61,071 bases of DNA from SVTX01 sp045588675 (lineage in GTDB: Bacteria; Bacillota; Clostridia; Oscillospirales; CAG-272). The translations under genes and the position numbers were made by a program. The notes beneath the pieces are model-generated. The model saw only the letters and a program-made list of their open reading frames with translations. It was not told the DNA's origin and ran no database searches. The DNA is taken from positions 1-61,071 of the forward strand of contig JAZNER010000031.1 in assembly GCA_045588675.1 (NCBI GenBank), written 5' to 3'. This document shows positions 1 to 8,628 of this stretch, in pieces. The first letter of the stretch is position 1; every line of letters begins with the position of its first letter.

Positions 1-35
1 ACGGGTCAGCCAGTAAAAGAGGGCAAATAAAATAA

Positions 36-128
36 AGCCCCTTTAGGGGCATGCCTGTGAAAGTCGTGCGGTTGGCAGACTTTTCGACGAGCCTATAGGC
101 TCAGCCTGTGACATGCCCCAAGGGGGCT
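36..128. repeat. Nested palindromic element downstream of groEL
   Basis: Positions 36-53 are nearly complementary to 112-128, giving an outer stem of about 17 bp. Each arm can also fold on itself (GCCCC-TTTA-GGGGC at 37-50; GCCCC/GGGGC around 115-127). The interior holds a perfect palindrome GAGCCTATAGGCTC (89-102), a small AAAGTC/GACTTT hairpin (60-83) and a direct repeat GCCTGTGA (53-60 and 104-111). There is no coding potential and no U-tract, so it is not a simple terminator. It resembles a REP/BIME-like or miniature palindromic repeat; no second copy was noticed in the window. Confidence 0.5.
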
Positions 129-136
129 ATTGCAAG

Positions 137-155
137 CCACCAGCACGGCTGGTGG
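137..155. other. Hairpin just downstream of groEL
   Basis: CCACCAG (137-143) and CTGGTGG (149-155) form a 7-bp stem with a 5-base loop, 16 bases beyond the groEL stop. It lacks a T-run on the groEL strand. It could stabilise the mRNA 3' end or act as a weak terminator together with the palindromic element beside it. Confidence 0.4.
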
Positions 156-170
156 TCATGACTTGTTAGA

Positions 171-1799
171 TTAATACATACCGCCCATACCGCCGGCAGC
201 AGGAGCGGGAGCCGCCTCAGGCTCCTTTACGTCTGCTACAACAGACTCTGTTGTAAGAATTACCGATGCGATTGAAGCTGCGTTCTGAAGTGCAGAACGA
301 GTAACCTTCTTGGGGTCAACAATACCGCTTGCAACCATATCAACATACTTTTCGTTATATGCATCAAAGCCGTAGCCAACCTTCTTGGAGCTCATAATCT
401 TGTCAACAATTACAGCGCCGTCAAAGCCTGCATTAGCCGCAATCTGACGAACAGGCTCTTCAAGTCCCTTGAGGACGATCTTAACACCTGTCTTTTCGTC
501 ACCGTCAACAGTTTTGAGAATTTTCTCAACAGCGGGAATTGCATTGAGGTAAGCTGTACCGCCACCTGCAACTATGCCTTCCTCAACTGCTGCCTTTGTA
601 GCGTTGAGAGCATCTTCAATTCTGAGCTTCTTTTCCTTCATTTCAGCCTCGGTAGCCGCACCAACCTTGATAACAGCAACACCGCCTGAAAGCTTAGCAA
701 GTCTTTCCTGAAGCTTTTCACGGTCAAAATCACTTGATGTAGTTTCAATAGCAGTCTTTATTGAAGCAACACGAGCGCGAATCTCATTTGCATCGCCCGC
801 ACCGTCAACGATTATTGTGTTTTCCTTTGTAACCTTGATCTGACGTGCACGACCAAGCATTTCGATAGAAGCATCCTTGAGCTCAATGCCGATTTCGGAG
901 GAAATAACCTCACCGCCTGTCAGAATTGCGATGTCGCGAAGCATTTCCTTGCGTCTGTCACCAAAGCCGGGAGCCTTAACAGCAACACAGGTGAAAGTGC
1001 CGCGGAGCTTGTTGAGCACGAGAGTTGTAAGAGCCTCACCCTCAACATCCTCAGCGATAATAACAAGCTTTCTTCCGCTCTGAACAAGCTGTTCAAGAAG
1101 AGGAAGTATGTCGTTAATTGTAGCAATTTTCTTATCTGTAATCAAAACGAGAGCGTCATCAATAACAGCTTCCATTTTGTCTGAGTCTGTAACCATGTAG
1201 GGAGAGAGGTAACCGCGGTCAAACTGCATACCCTCAACAACCTCGCTGTATGTTTCAGCACTCTTGGATTCCTCAATAGTAATTACACCGTCAGCTGTAA
1301 CCTTTTCCATAGCGTCGGCAATAAGCTCACCAATAACCTCGTCGCCTGCGGAAATTGTACCGACACGGGCAATGTCCTCTTTGCCGTTAACCTTTTTGCA
1401 GTTTTCAGCGAGAGCCTCAACAGCGGCATCAACAGCCTTCTTCATACCCTTGCGCACAACCATAGGGTTAGCGCCTGCGGTAACATTCTTCATACCCTCG
1501 CGAACAAATGCCTGAGCGAGAAGTGTAGCGGTAGTTGTACCGTCGCCTGCCGCATCGTTTGTTTTTGTAGCAACCTCGCGAACAAGCTTAGCACCCATAT
1601 TTTCGGCCTCGTCAGCAAGCTCGATTTCCTTTGCGATAGTTACGCCATCGTTTGTAATAAGGGGAGCGCCGAACTTTTTGTCAAGTACAACATTTCTGCC
1701 CTTTGGACCAAGTGTGATTTTAACTGTATCAGCAAGCTTATCAATGCCGCGTACAAGGGCATTTCTTGCTTCAATTCCGTAAAGAATATTCTTTGCCAT
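171..1799 (-). CDS. groEL: Chaperonin GroEL (60 kDa)
   Basis: ATP-driven cytosolic folding chaperonin that forms double heptameric rings and works with the GroES lid. The 542-residue length is normal for the family. The N-terminal ATP site (LGPKGRNVVLDKKFGAP, DGTTTATLLA), the apical domain and the C-terminal Gly/Met-rich tail (GGMGGMY) are all present. It starts 58 bases downstream of the groES stop on the same strand, the standard groESL order. Regulation is probably by HrcA through the CIRCE-like operator upstream of groES. Nothing is missing or truncated. Confidence 0.98.
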   Translation of the reverse strand: MAKNILYGIEARNALVRGIDKLADTVKITLGPKGRNVVLDKKFGAPLITNDGVTIAKEIELADEAENMGAKLVREVATKTNDAAGDGTTTATLLAQAFVREGMKNVTAGANPMVVRKGMKKAVDAAVEALAENCKKVNGKEDIARVGTISAGDEVIGELIADAMEKVTADGVITIEESKSAETYSEVVEGMQFDRGYLSPYMVTDSDKMEAVIDDALVLITDKKIATINDILPLLEQLVQSGRKLVIIAEDVEGEALTTLVLNKLRGTFTCVAVKAPGFGDRRKEMLRDIAILTGGEVISSEIGIELKDASIEMLGRARQIKVTKENTIIVDGAGDANEIRARVASIKTAIETTSSDFDREKLQERLAKLSGGVAVIKVGAATEAEMKEKKLRIEDALNATKAAVEEGIVAGGGTAYLNAIPAVEKILKTVDGDEKTGVKIVLKGLEEPVRQIAANAGFDGAVIVDKIMSSKKVGYGFDAYNEKYVDMVASGIVDPKKVTRSALQNAASIASVILTTESVVADVKEPEAAPAPAAGGMGGMY

Positions 1800-1857
1800 A
1801 ACTAATTTCCTTTCATAGACCGCACCTGCGGTTAATAGTTGTTATAATTTCTATATC

Positions 1858-2142
1858 TTATTCTACGATTGCCAGAATGTCATCCTCAGAGAGAATTACT
1901 AACTCCTCGCCGTCAATCTTAACGGTTGTGCCTGCGTATTTGCTTGCAATAACCTTATTGCCTACACATACTGCTACGGGAGTTGTTTTGCCGTCCTCGC
2001 ACTTGCCGGGACCTACCGCAAGAACTTCTGCGATCTGAGGCTTTTCCTGGGCAGATGCAGTCAAAACGATGCCAGATTTTGTCTTTTCTTCGGCCTCTAC
2101 AAACTTGATAACTACTCTGTTGGATAGTGGTTTAAGTGTCAT
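1858..2142 (-). CDS. groES: Co-chaperonin GroES (10 kDa)
   Basis: Heptameric lid of the GroEL cage. The product is 94 residues if translation starts at MTLKPLSNRV; an in-frame ATG lies ten codons upstream (2172), but the AAGGAGG ribosome binding site at about 2152-2158 sits correctly only for the start at 2142, and the family normally begins at this point. The mobile-loop region (EAEEKTKSGIVLTASAQEK) and the conserved VGPGK segment are present. First gene of the groESL operon. Confidence 0.97.
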   Translation of the reverse strand: MTLKPLSNRVVIKFVEAEEKTKSGIVLTASAQEKPQIAEVLAVGPGKCEDGKTTPVAVCVGNKVIASKYAGTTVKIDGEELVILSEDDILAIVE

Positions 2143-2193
2143 TTTTATGTTCCTCCTTAATAAAATATGCAATACATATTATTTTTATAGATT

Positions 2194-2220
2194 TTAGCAC
2201 TCTTATTTGGAGATTGCTAA
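2194..2220. promoter_or_regulatory. CIRCE-like HrcA operator
   Basis: TTAGCACTC-N9-GATTGCTAA matches the CIRCE consensus (TTAGCACTC-N9-GAGTGCTAA) with one mismatch in the right arm. It lies just downstream of the predicted groESL start of transcription, where HrcA normally represses. Confidence 0.9.
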
Positions 2221-2232
2221 ATTACATTCTAT

Positions 2233-2260
2233 ATTTTACACCAAATTTTAGAAAAATCAA
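2233..2260 (-). promoter_or_regulatory. groESL promoter
   Basis: On the minus strand, TTGATT (2255-2260) and TAAAAT (2233-2238) are separated by 16 bp. Transcription would begin near 2226, just ahead of the CIRCE operator. Confidence 0.6.
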
Positions 2261-2321
2261 GGGGTTTTGCGGATTATTCACATATAATTAACAATATTTT
2301 TATTAGATACACATCTCGGGG

Positions 2322-2356
2322 TGCTAAAATTCGACGAAAGCGCATATATTTTAGCA
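2322..2356. promoter_or_regulatory. Inverted repeat between groES and the symporter gene
   Basis: TGCTAAAAT (2322-2330) and ATTTTAGCA (2348-2356) form a perfect 9-bp inverted repeat with a 17-base spacer. The arms resemble CIRCE half-sites but face the opposite way. The spacer contains TTCGACG, 6 of 7 matches to a Spo0A box. Function unknown; it lies about 90 bases upstream of the symporter start. Confidence 0.4.
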
Positions 2357-2444
2357 AGTGACAAGAATATTTGTGATTTTTTTAAATCCTTCATTAATAA
2401 TATACAGTAAAAATTATTGAAATTTCGGGTTTTGGAGGCGCGTT

Positions 2445-3785
2445 TTGCTTGAATATATAAATGATAACATAATCAGTCTTATAACCTCTTGGATGCTGCT
2501 TTTAGTTGGGCTATATTTTTCATTTCGGCTTAAATTTTTCTATTTGAGGCATCCGCTTAAGATAATCAAAAGTATGACCGAAAAAAATAAAAACGGAGGG
2601 ATATCGCCCTTCCGCGCCTTGACGATTGCTTTAGCGGGAACGCTTGGAGTAGGGAATATTGCGGGCGTTGCCTCGTCTGTTGCTATTGGAGGCTACGGCT
2701 CGGTTTTTTGGATGTGGGTGAGTGCGTTTGTAGCAATGGTGCTCAAATACGCCGAAATCGTACTTGCAATAAATCACCGTCGTCGTGATGTCCGCACATC
2801 TGAATATCACGGCGGAGCGGCTTATTATATAAAGGATTATTTTGCATGTCACGGAAAAAGAAAATTTGGCACAGCTCTTGCACTGTTTTTTTCATTTTTG
2901 TGTGTGCTCAATTCAATTACGATGGGGTGTATAATACAGGCGAATGCGATTTCAACCTCTTTCGAGGGTGTTTTCGGCGCGTCACTGCTTCCTGTGGGAG
3001 TTGCGGTGGCAGTTCTTTCTTATATAGTTATATCGGGAAATGCAAGTGTTATCGGTGGATTTTGTGAGAAGGTCGTGCCTGTTATGACGGTTGGATATAT
3101 ATTACTGTCAGTTGCGGCTTTGTCGGTAGCGGGCGGTGACAGGGTGAGCGGTGCATTTGCTTTGATTTTTAAGGACGCCTTTAATGTGAGAAGCGCGGGT
3201 GGGGGAGTGCTTGGATTTTTGCTTTCGCGCGGATTAAGGGCGGGCAGTATGAGAGGACTTATGTCAAACGAAGCGGGATGCGGAACTGCTCCGACGGCTC
3301 ACGCCTCGGCTGAAACTAATTCAGCTGTAAAGCAGGGATTTTTAGGGCTTGTAGAGGTTTTTGTCGATACAATTCTGCTTTGTACCCTGACAGCACTCGT
3401 AATAATCGTAGCAGGCGATGGCGTGCTTGTATATGGAAGCAACCCTATGATGATGGCAATCGAAGCCTATGCCGCCTTACTCGGCTCGTGGTCAAGATAT
3501 TATATGTGTCTGTCGGTATTTTTGTTCGCATTTGCAACTATTGTTTGCTGGGCACATTACGGCAAGGAGTGTGTCATTTATTGTTCCAAAAAGAAAATGC
3601 CGACCAAGCTCTATATATTAGGCTTTTCGGCATTTGTAATATTTGGTGCTGTTTCAGCTCCGAGCTCGGCGTGGCTGCTCGCCGATTTGGCGCTCGGAAT
3701 TATGACGATTATAAATTTAATCGTTCTCTGCCTTATGCAAGGCGAGGTGGAACGCTCAACGCGCGATTATTTTGATAAATCTTGA
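2445..3785 (+). CDS. Sodium:alanine/glycine symporter (AgcS/AlsT family)
   Basis: Inner-membrane Na+-coupled amino-acid importer of 446 residues with about ten membrane spans. The family signature is clear: GTLGVGNIAGVASSVAIGGY (residues about 65-84) followed by the FWMW segment, and a second conserved block, GLMSNEAGCGTAPTAHAS, in the middle. Translation starts at TTG 2445, with GGAGG at 2434-2438 six bases upstream; no better start lies nearby. It is divergent from groESL and convergent with recG, so it is probably a single-gene unit. Substrate (alanine or glycine) cannot be settled from sequence. Confidence 0.9.
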   Translation: MLEYINDNIISLITSWMLLLVGLYFSFRLKFFYLRHPLKIIKSMTEKNKNGGISPFRALTIALAGTLGVGNIAGVASSVAIGGYGSVFWMWVSAFVAMVLKYAEIVLAINHRRRDVRTSEYHGGAAYYIKDYFACHGKRKFGTALALFFSFLCVLNSITMGCIIQANAISTSFEGVFGASLLPVGVAVAVLSYIVISGNASVIGGFCEKVVPVMTVGYILLSVAALSVAGGDRVSGAFALIFKDAFNVRSAGGGVLGFLLSRGLRAGSMRGLMSNEAGCGTAPTAHASAETNSAVKQGFLGLVEVFVDTILLCTLTALVIIVAGDGVLVYGSNPMMMAIEAYAALLGSWSRYYMCLSVFLFAFATIVCWAHYGKECVIYCSKKKMPTKLYILGFSAFVIFGAVSAPSSAWLLADLALGIMTIINLIVLCLMQGEVERSTRDYFDKS

Positions 3786-3806
3786 ATGTTTCTCTTTTTA
3801 ATAGAT

Positions 3807-5957
3807 TTAGCTTATAATGTCGCCGTGTGAGGAAAACATATTTTCTGCAAATTCGCGAGTGCTTGGATACTCCCTGAGCATAGGGTCTTTCTGCATAAGA
3901 GCGCGCGCGGCGGCAAAGGCGGTATTCATAAGCTCACCGTCCTCGCACATATCGGCAAGACGGAAATCAATTGCTCCGCTTTGTCTGATGCTTGAATTTG
4001 CCGATAGTGACAAAAAATCGCCCGGCCCGCGCAGCTTTAAGTCCTCTTCGGCTATTTCAAAGCCGTTGTAGGAGTTGCACATTGTTTCAAGTCGTCGCTG
4101 AGCCTTCACTCCGAGCTGTGAGAGCTTGTCGCCACCCACTAAAACACAGTAGGACTTTATTTTTCCTCTGCCAACACGACCGCGAAGCTGATGAAGCTGG
4201 GAAAGACCAAATCTCTCGGCATTTTCAACAATCATAAGGCAAGCGGTGGGGACATTTACCCCGACCTCAATAACTGTGGTTGAAACAAGGATTTGAATTT
4301 TTCCTGCCGCAAACTCTGACATTATGCGGTCTTTTTCGCGGCTTCTCATTTTTCCGTGAACAAAGGCTACTGAATAGCCCTCAAGTCGTGCTTGCAGCTC
4401 TTCGGCATACTTAACTGCCGCCTTCAAGGGCGGTTTGCTGTTTTCTTGCGGTACAATATTATCTATCGAGATGTCGTAAAGCTGTATCTCGTCGGCTTCA
4501 AGCTCATCTTCGTCAACTGCGGGGCAAACGACATAGACCTGCCCACCGGCATCAACATTTTTCTTTATAAAGGTGTCGAGGCGAGCGCGGTAATCTTCAT
4601 CAACAAGAAATGTGTCAACGCGTTGTCTGCCCGCCGGCATCTCGTCTATTTTGGACATTTTAAGGTCTCCGTACATAACGAGAGCCAAAGAGCGCGGAAT
4701 TGGTGTTGCGCTCATTACAAGCACGTGGGTGTGCTTGTTTTTTTCTGACAAAAGCGCTCTCTGCTTTACGCCAAAGCGGTGCTGTTCGTCGGTTACAACA
4801 AGACCTGGCGAGGCGAAATCTGCACCCTCTGAAAGCAAGGCTTGAGTGCCTATAACTACATCAACGCGCTCGTCTTTGCTTGTGCTTGACATAGCCGAAT
4901 AAATCTTTTTCTTGTTTGTCGGTGTAGTCGCGCCTATCAAAAGTGCGGTCCTTATTCCCAAAGTGTCAAAGAGCGGTGATAAATCCTTAAAATGCTGAAC
5001 TGCAAGGATTTCGGTTGGTGCCATAAGAGCGGCTTGATAGCCGTTTTTTACTGCGATATAAATAGCAATCGCGGCACAAATCGTTTTTCCGCAACCAACA
5101 TCACCAATTAAAATTCGGCTCATAGGCTCGCTTTTTTCCATATCCTCTGCAATCTCTCGAATTACCCTGTCTTGTGCCGCCGTAAGCTTGTAGGGAAGAG
5201 AGGACAGTAGTGGGTCAAGGTCAACCTGAGCGCACTTCGGTGCAGTAAGCTTTCGTATTTTTCCACCCTGTGAGCTGAGAGATGCGGCAAAGAAAAAGAA
5301 TTCGTCAAAAATCAATCTTTTCTTTGCTATTGCAAGCGCGGAATAGCTCTCAGGGAAGTGAATTTGCCGCAGGGCGTAGTGTATTGTGCAAAGTGAGTGC
5401 TCAAGGCGTATCTCTTCGGGCAACGGGTCACAAAGCGATTTTGACGCCATAGCGAGAGCCGCCTCAATATTCTGCGAAATTTGCTTTTGTGACAAGCCCG
5501 AGGTCAATCTGTAAACCGAGCGGAAGGGTGGGAGCGGTATGCCCTCTACCCAAGCCTCAGCATCAGGAGAGGAGAGAATAAATTTATTCTTTTGCCTCTC
5601 GACCTTACCCCAAAAACGGAAGGTTGAGCCGATTGAAAATTTATCCTTCAAATAATTTTGATTGAAGTATATAATTTCACAGACACCCGAGTCATCAAAG
5701 GCGCGGAATTTAAGGAGTGACATACCCCGACGGATATTGCTTATTTTCGGTTCGGTCGCAACTGTCAGTATCAATGCGCTTTTTATAGTGTTATCAGCAA
5801 CCGCCAGGAGAGAAATGCTTTGCCTGTTCTCATATGCGCGCGGGAAAAAATATAACAGGTCAAAAACACTTTGCACACCTATAGATGCATATGCCTGAGC
5901 CTTGGCGCGCCCTACTCCGTATAACTCGGTTATGTCAATTTCCTGCAATGGTAGCAT
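3807..5957 (-). CDS. recG: ATP-dependent DNA helicase RecG
   Basis: Branched-DNA helicase that remodels stalled forks and recombination intermediates. Order: N-terminal wedge/OB-fold (about residues 1-190), then the helicase core with Walker A (GDVGCGKTICA), DEQHR box (VTDEQHRFGVKQR), SATPIPRS motif III, and the VSTTVIEVGVNVPTA and QLRGRVGRG motifs near the C terminus. A longer reading to 6062 would overlap the upstream recombinase gene. The start at 5957 (MLPLQEIDI, 716 residues) has a good AAGGAGAG site and leaves a 31-base gap, so it is preferred. Probably cotranscribed with the Xer-type gene. Confidence 0.95.
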   Translation of the reverse strand: MLPLQEIDITELYGVGRAKAQAYASIGVQSVFDLLYFFPRAYENRQSISLLAVADNTIKSALILTVATEPKISNIRRGMSLLKFRAFDDSGVCEIIYFNQNYLKDKFSIGSTFRFWGKVERQKNKFILSSPDAEAWVEGIPLPPFRSVYRLTSGLSQKQISQNIEAALAMASKSLCDPLPEEIRLEHSLCTIHYALRQIHFPESYSALAIAKKRLIFDEFFFFAASLSSQGGKIRKLTAPKCAQVDLDPLLSSLPYKLTAAQDRVIREIAEDMEKSEPMSRILIGDVGCGKTICAAIAIYIAVKNGYQAALMAPTEILAVQHFKDLSPLFDTLGIRTALLIGATTPTNKKKIYSAMSSTSKDERVDVVIGTQALLSEGADFASPGLVVTDEQHRFGVKQRALLSEKNKHTHVLVMSATPIPRSLALVMYGDLKMSKIDEMPAGRQRVDTFLVDEDYRARLDTFIKKNVDAGGQVYVVCPAVDEDELEADEIQLYDISIDNIVPQENSKPPLKAAVKYAEELQARLEGYSVAFVHGKMRSREKDRIMSEFAAGKIQILVSTTVIEVGVNVPTACLMIVENAERFGLSQLHQLRGRVGRGKIKSYCVLVGGDKLSQLGVKAQRRLETMCNSYNGFEIAEEDLKLRGPGDFLSLSANSSIRQSGAIDFRLADMCEDGELMNTAFAAARALMQKDPMLREYPSTREFAENMFSSHGDIIS

Positions 5958-5988
5958 ATCTCTCTCCTTCCTACTTTTTTTCTCTATA

Positions 5989-7023
5989 TTACGTTTCTTC
6001 GGGTTTAGGCTTGTCAGCTTTTGTTTCTTTGAGGTCTGCAAGCGGATTTTCTGCCATAGCATTCATCATGTTGACGTCACTTACGTGTGTGTAAATCTGA
6101 GTTGTGTTCAGCTGCTCGTGACCGAGAATGTCCTTGAGCACACGAATGTCAACATTTCCTGATTGATACATAAGCGTTGCGGCTGTATGGCGGAGCTTGT
6201 GGACCGAATAATGCTTTGAGCCAAGACCTGCCATATCAAGATATTTATAAACTGTTGCCTGAACCGTTTTATTGCTTATTCTTCTGTCGCGGTTGCTCAA
6301 AAAGAGTGCCTTATCCGAAAGATTTTTATTTTTGTCGATTAGCCTTGTGCCAAGTAGATATTCGGCAAGAACTGCTCGGCAGGCATCGTTCAAATAAACT
6401 ATACGTTCCTTGCTTCCTTTACCGACAACCCTGATATATTTAAGCTCGCGCTCAATGTCGTTTATGCTTATTCCGACAAGCTCTGACAGACGCATTCCGC
6501 AATTCAAAAAGAGTGTTATCATACAAAGGTCGCGCATACGCGATTTTGAATCGGTATCGTTTCGAACTGCGTCAAGCAGCATTTTTGACTCTTCAAGCGA
6601 AAGAAACTTCGGCAAGGTCTTCTTATGCTTGGGCGACTCAATATTCGCTGCGGGGTTTTCTTCAAGATAGCCTCTCTTGACGGTCAGAAATTTGAACAGC
6701 CCTTTTATTGCAGATAGCTTTCGAGCCTTTGATGCCCACATATTCCTTCGGACATTGCCCGTGTAGAGTAAAAAATCATATATTTGCTCGGTTGTAATTT
6801 TTCTTATGTATTCAATGTCAACGATTCGGATATCTATCCCGCAAAACTCGTCGGAGTCGGGATTTATTCCCCTCTCTCTCGCCAACAAATAACGGAAAAA
6901 GGTGCGCAGGTCAAGCAAATATTCGTCAGCAGTTTTTTGAGAGCAGCCCTGTATTGCCGTTTTGTATGAGGCAAACTCGCGAATTACGCGCGGAAATTCA
7001 TCTATATCAACTTGATAAGGCAT
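5989..7023 (-). CDS. Tyrosine recombinase, XerC/XerD type
   Basis: Site-specific recombinase of 344 residues with an N-terminal SAM-like core-binding domain (about 10-120) and a C-terminal catalytic domain. Catalytic residues are visible: Arg178 (CGMRLSELVG), a Lys in the beta-hairpin (GKGSKER), His275 and Arg278 (HKLRH), His302 (GHEQL) and Tyr311 (IYTHV). It is about 40 residues longer than typical XerC/XerD, with a basic/acidic C-terminal tail after the active site. Paired with recG, it may serve chromosome dimer resolution. No integrated element or attachment site flanks it, so a mobile-element integrase is less likely. An AGGGGGG ribosome binding site precedes the ATG. Confidence 0.88.
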   Translation of the reverse strand: MPYQVDIDEFPRVIREFASYKTAIQGCSQKTADEYLLDLRTFFRYLLARERGINPDSDEFCGIDIRIVDIEYIRKITTEQIYDFLLYTGNVRRNMWASKARKLSAIKGLFKFLTVKRGYLEENPAANIESPKHKKTLPKFLSLEESKMLLDAVRNDTDSKSRMRDLCMITLFLNCGMRLSELVGISINDIERELKYIRVVGKGSKERIVYLNDACRAVLAEYLLGTRLIDKNKNLSDKALFLSNRDRRISNKTVQATVYKYLDMAGLGSKHYSVHKLRHTAATLMYQSGNVDIRVLKDILGHEQLNTTQIYTHVSDVNMMNAMAENPLADLKETKADKPKPEET

Positions 7024-7115
7024 ATTCGCACCCCCCTAAAAATTACTCTATACTATAATTATACATCAAAGTTTAATTATTTAGTGGATTTTCTGTAAAT
7101 TTTCACCCAAATATA

Positions 7116-7144
7116 TTGAAAAAATCACATTTCTACTATATAAT
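7116..7144 (+). promoter_or_regulatory. Promoter of the 7.2-kb membrane protein gene
   Basis: TTGAAA (7116-7121), 17-bp spacer, TATAAT (7139-7144); about 60 bases upstream of the start codon. Confidence 0.75.
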
Positions 7145-7208
7145 AATACTTAATAGGCAAGTTTTTGCCAATAAAAGTATTATCGCCCGAAAGGTATTAT
7201 CATAGAAA

Positions 7209-7772
7209 ATGAAGAATTTTTTTAAGAATTATTCCTATCAAAGCGTGAGCTTGTTCGTTATTCAGATTGTAATTTCAATTTTCGGTCTTATGCTTGCGCT
7301 TGCCGCAGGACTTGCCAAAAATGAAGTTTTAAAAATCGTTACAGGTGTTTTTTCGGCATTGTTTTTCATCTTTTTGCAGTACGGAAGCGCGTGGAGAGTC
7401 GGAGCAGAGGACAGAGTTTCGATTGATATGGGCAAGAAAAAATTGAATTTGTTGATTCCCGTAGGACTTTGGTTACTCTCAAACTCGATAAATTTGTTGC
7501 TTGCCATTTTTGTTAATTTGGGATTGCTTTTTCCGAATGTCAGCTTTTTTTCCTCACTCGGAGGAATCAGTACAGGAGCATTTTTGCTGATTGAGGGTGT
7601 TTATGTTGCCCTGTTATCAATAGACGTGGGTGGATTGCCGCTTAATAATTACGGAATAATGTTTTTCGTGACGACCTTGCCGTCATTTATTGCAATTTTC
7701 TTGGGATATTGGCTCGGCGCTAAAAACGCTACATTGTTTAAACTGTTTTTGCCCTCAAAGCCTAAAGGTTAA
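7209..7772 (+). CDS. Small multi-span membrane protein of unknown function
   Basis: No family recognised. The 187-residue product has about five hydrophobic segments (roughly 10-32, 38-58, 82-103, 112-132, 147-170) separated by short loops, one of them basic (DMGKKKLN). The lysine-rich N terminus suggests a cytoplasmic start. It has its own promoter and a strong terminator, so it appears monocistronic. The ribosome binding site is weak. Confidence 0.7.
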   Translation: MKNFFKNYSYQSVSLFVIQIVISIFGLMLALAAGLAKNEVLKIVTGVFSALFFIFLQYGSAWRVGAEDRVSIDMGKKKLNLLIPVGLWLLSNSINLLLAIFVNLGLLFPNVSFFSSLGGISTGAFLLIEGVYVALLSIDVGGLPLNNYGIMFFVTTLPSFIAIFLGYWLGAKNATLFKLFLPSKPKG

Positions 7773-7784
7773 TAATATTTTCAG

Positions 7785-7810
7785 AAAAACCGCCATTGGC
7801 GGTTTTTTAT
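7785..7810 (+). terminator. Rho-independent terminator
   Basis: AAACCGCC-ATT-GGCGGTTT stem followed by a T-rich tract, directly after the membrane protein gene. Confidence 0.9.
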
Positions 7811-7850
7811 TTTGCAATTCTTAAAAATTCTTAATTGTTTGGAAAAGCTA

Positions 7851-7879
7851 TTGAGATATAAGAGAATTTGTGATAAAAT
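7851..7879 (+). promoter_or_regulatory. Promoter of the two-component/glycosyltransferase operon
   Basis: TTGAGA (7851-7856), 17-bp spacer, TAAAAT (7874-7879). Transcription would start near 7886, which excludes the in-frame GTG at 7870 as the regulator's start codon. Confidence 0.7.
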
Positions 7880-7923
7880 ACTTATGGTGGGAATTAAAAT
7901 TTATTGAATGGCGGTTTTATATT

Positions 7924-8628
7924 TTGGATAACGAAAAAATTAAAATTCTTGTCGTTGACGATGAGGCAGACATCAGAAAAATAGTTCGCCTTCTTTTAGA
8001 GAAAAAGGGATACAGTGTTTGTGAGGCGGCTAACGGCTCAGAGGCGGTTGAAATTGCGCAAAAAGAGGCGGTTGACCTTATAGTTATGGACATTATGATG
8101 CCTAATATGTCGGGTGTTGAGGCCGTGGCTGAAATTCGCAAGAATTCAACAGTACCTGTGCTTTTCCTAACCGCAAAATCACTTGACAGAGATAAAGAGG
8201 CCGCATACACAAGCGGCGGTGACGACTATCTTGTAAAGCCCTTTTCTTCACAGGAGCTTATTTTGAGAGTTGAGTCGCTTTTGCGTAGATATATGGTTTA
8301 CAGAGGCAAGCCTGAGGAGAAGGATATTATCCTTTTGCCTTTTGGCATTGAGGTTAATATGACTGACCAAACGGTCAAGAAGAACGGAGCTTTATTATCC
8401 TTGCGCGATAAGGAGCAGGAGATATTCTTCTATTTGCTCTCACGAAGCGGAGAAACTGTTGATAACAATGCGCTTTATGAAGATGTCTGGGGTGAGAAGG
8501 CTATGGCATCAAGCGCAAACAATGTTATGGTAAATATGCTTAATTTGAGAAAAAAGCTTGAGGACGACCCGTCAAATCCCAAGCTAATAAAGACGATTTG
8601 GGGAAAGGGATATCAGCTTGTACGCTAA
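7924..8628 (+). CDS. OmpR/PhoB-family response regulator
   Basis: DNA-binding response regulator of about 235 residues. The receiver domain has the acidic pair Asp12/Asp13 (VVDDE), phospho-acceptor Asp56 (VMDIMMP), the Thr switch (FLTAKS) and Lys (YLVKPFS). The C-terminal winged helix (about 135-235) includes the conserved WGKGYQL-type wing. The start is chosen at TTG 7924 because a longer reading from GTG 7870 begins upstream of the predicted transcript start and adds a non-conserved tail. Overlaps the kinase gene by 11 bases, which implies translational coupling. Closest in type to VanR-like regulators. Target genes are unknown, although two glycosyltransferases follow in the same unit. Confidence 0.9.
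   Translation: MDNEKIKILVVDDEADIRKIVRLLLEKKGYSVCEAANGSEAVEIAQKEAVDLIVMDIMMPNMSGVEAVAEIRKNSTVPVLFLTAKSLDRDKEAAYTSGGDDYLVKPFSSQELILRVESLLRRYMVYRGKPEEKDIILLPFGIEVNMTDQTVKKNGALLSLRDKEQEIFFYLLSRSGETVDNNALYEDVWGEKAMASSANNVMVNMLNLRKKLEDDPSNPKLIKTIWGKGYQLVR

Noticed and set aside
5958..6062. N-terminally extended RecG starting at 6062
   Set aside because: Overlaps the recombinase gene, adds a lysine-rich tail absent from the family, and lacks a ribosome binding site, whereas the ATG at 5957 has AAGGAGAG.
5989..7023. Integrase of a genomic island
   Set aside because: No cargo genes, attachment repeats or composition shift around it; its coupling to recG fits a housekeeping Xer-type gene.
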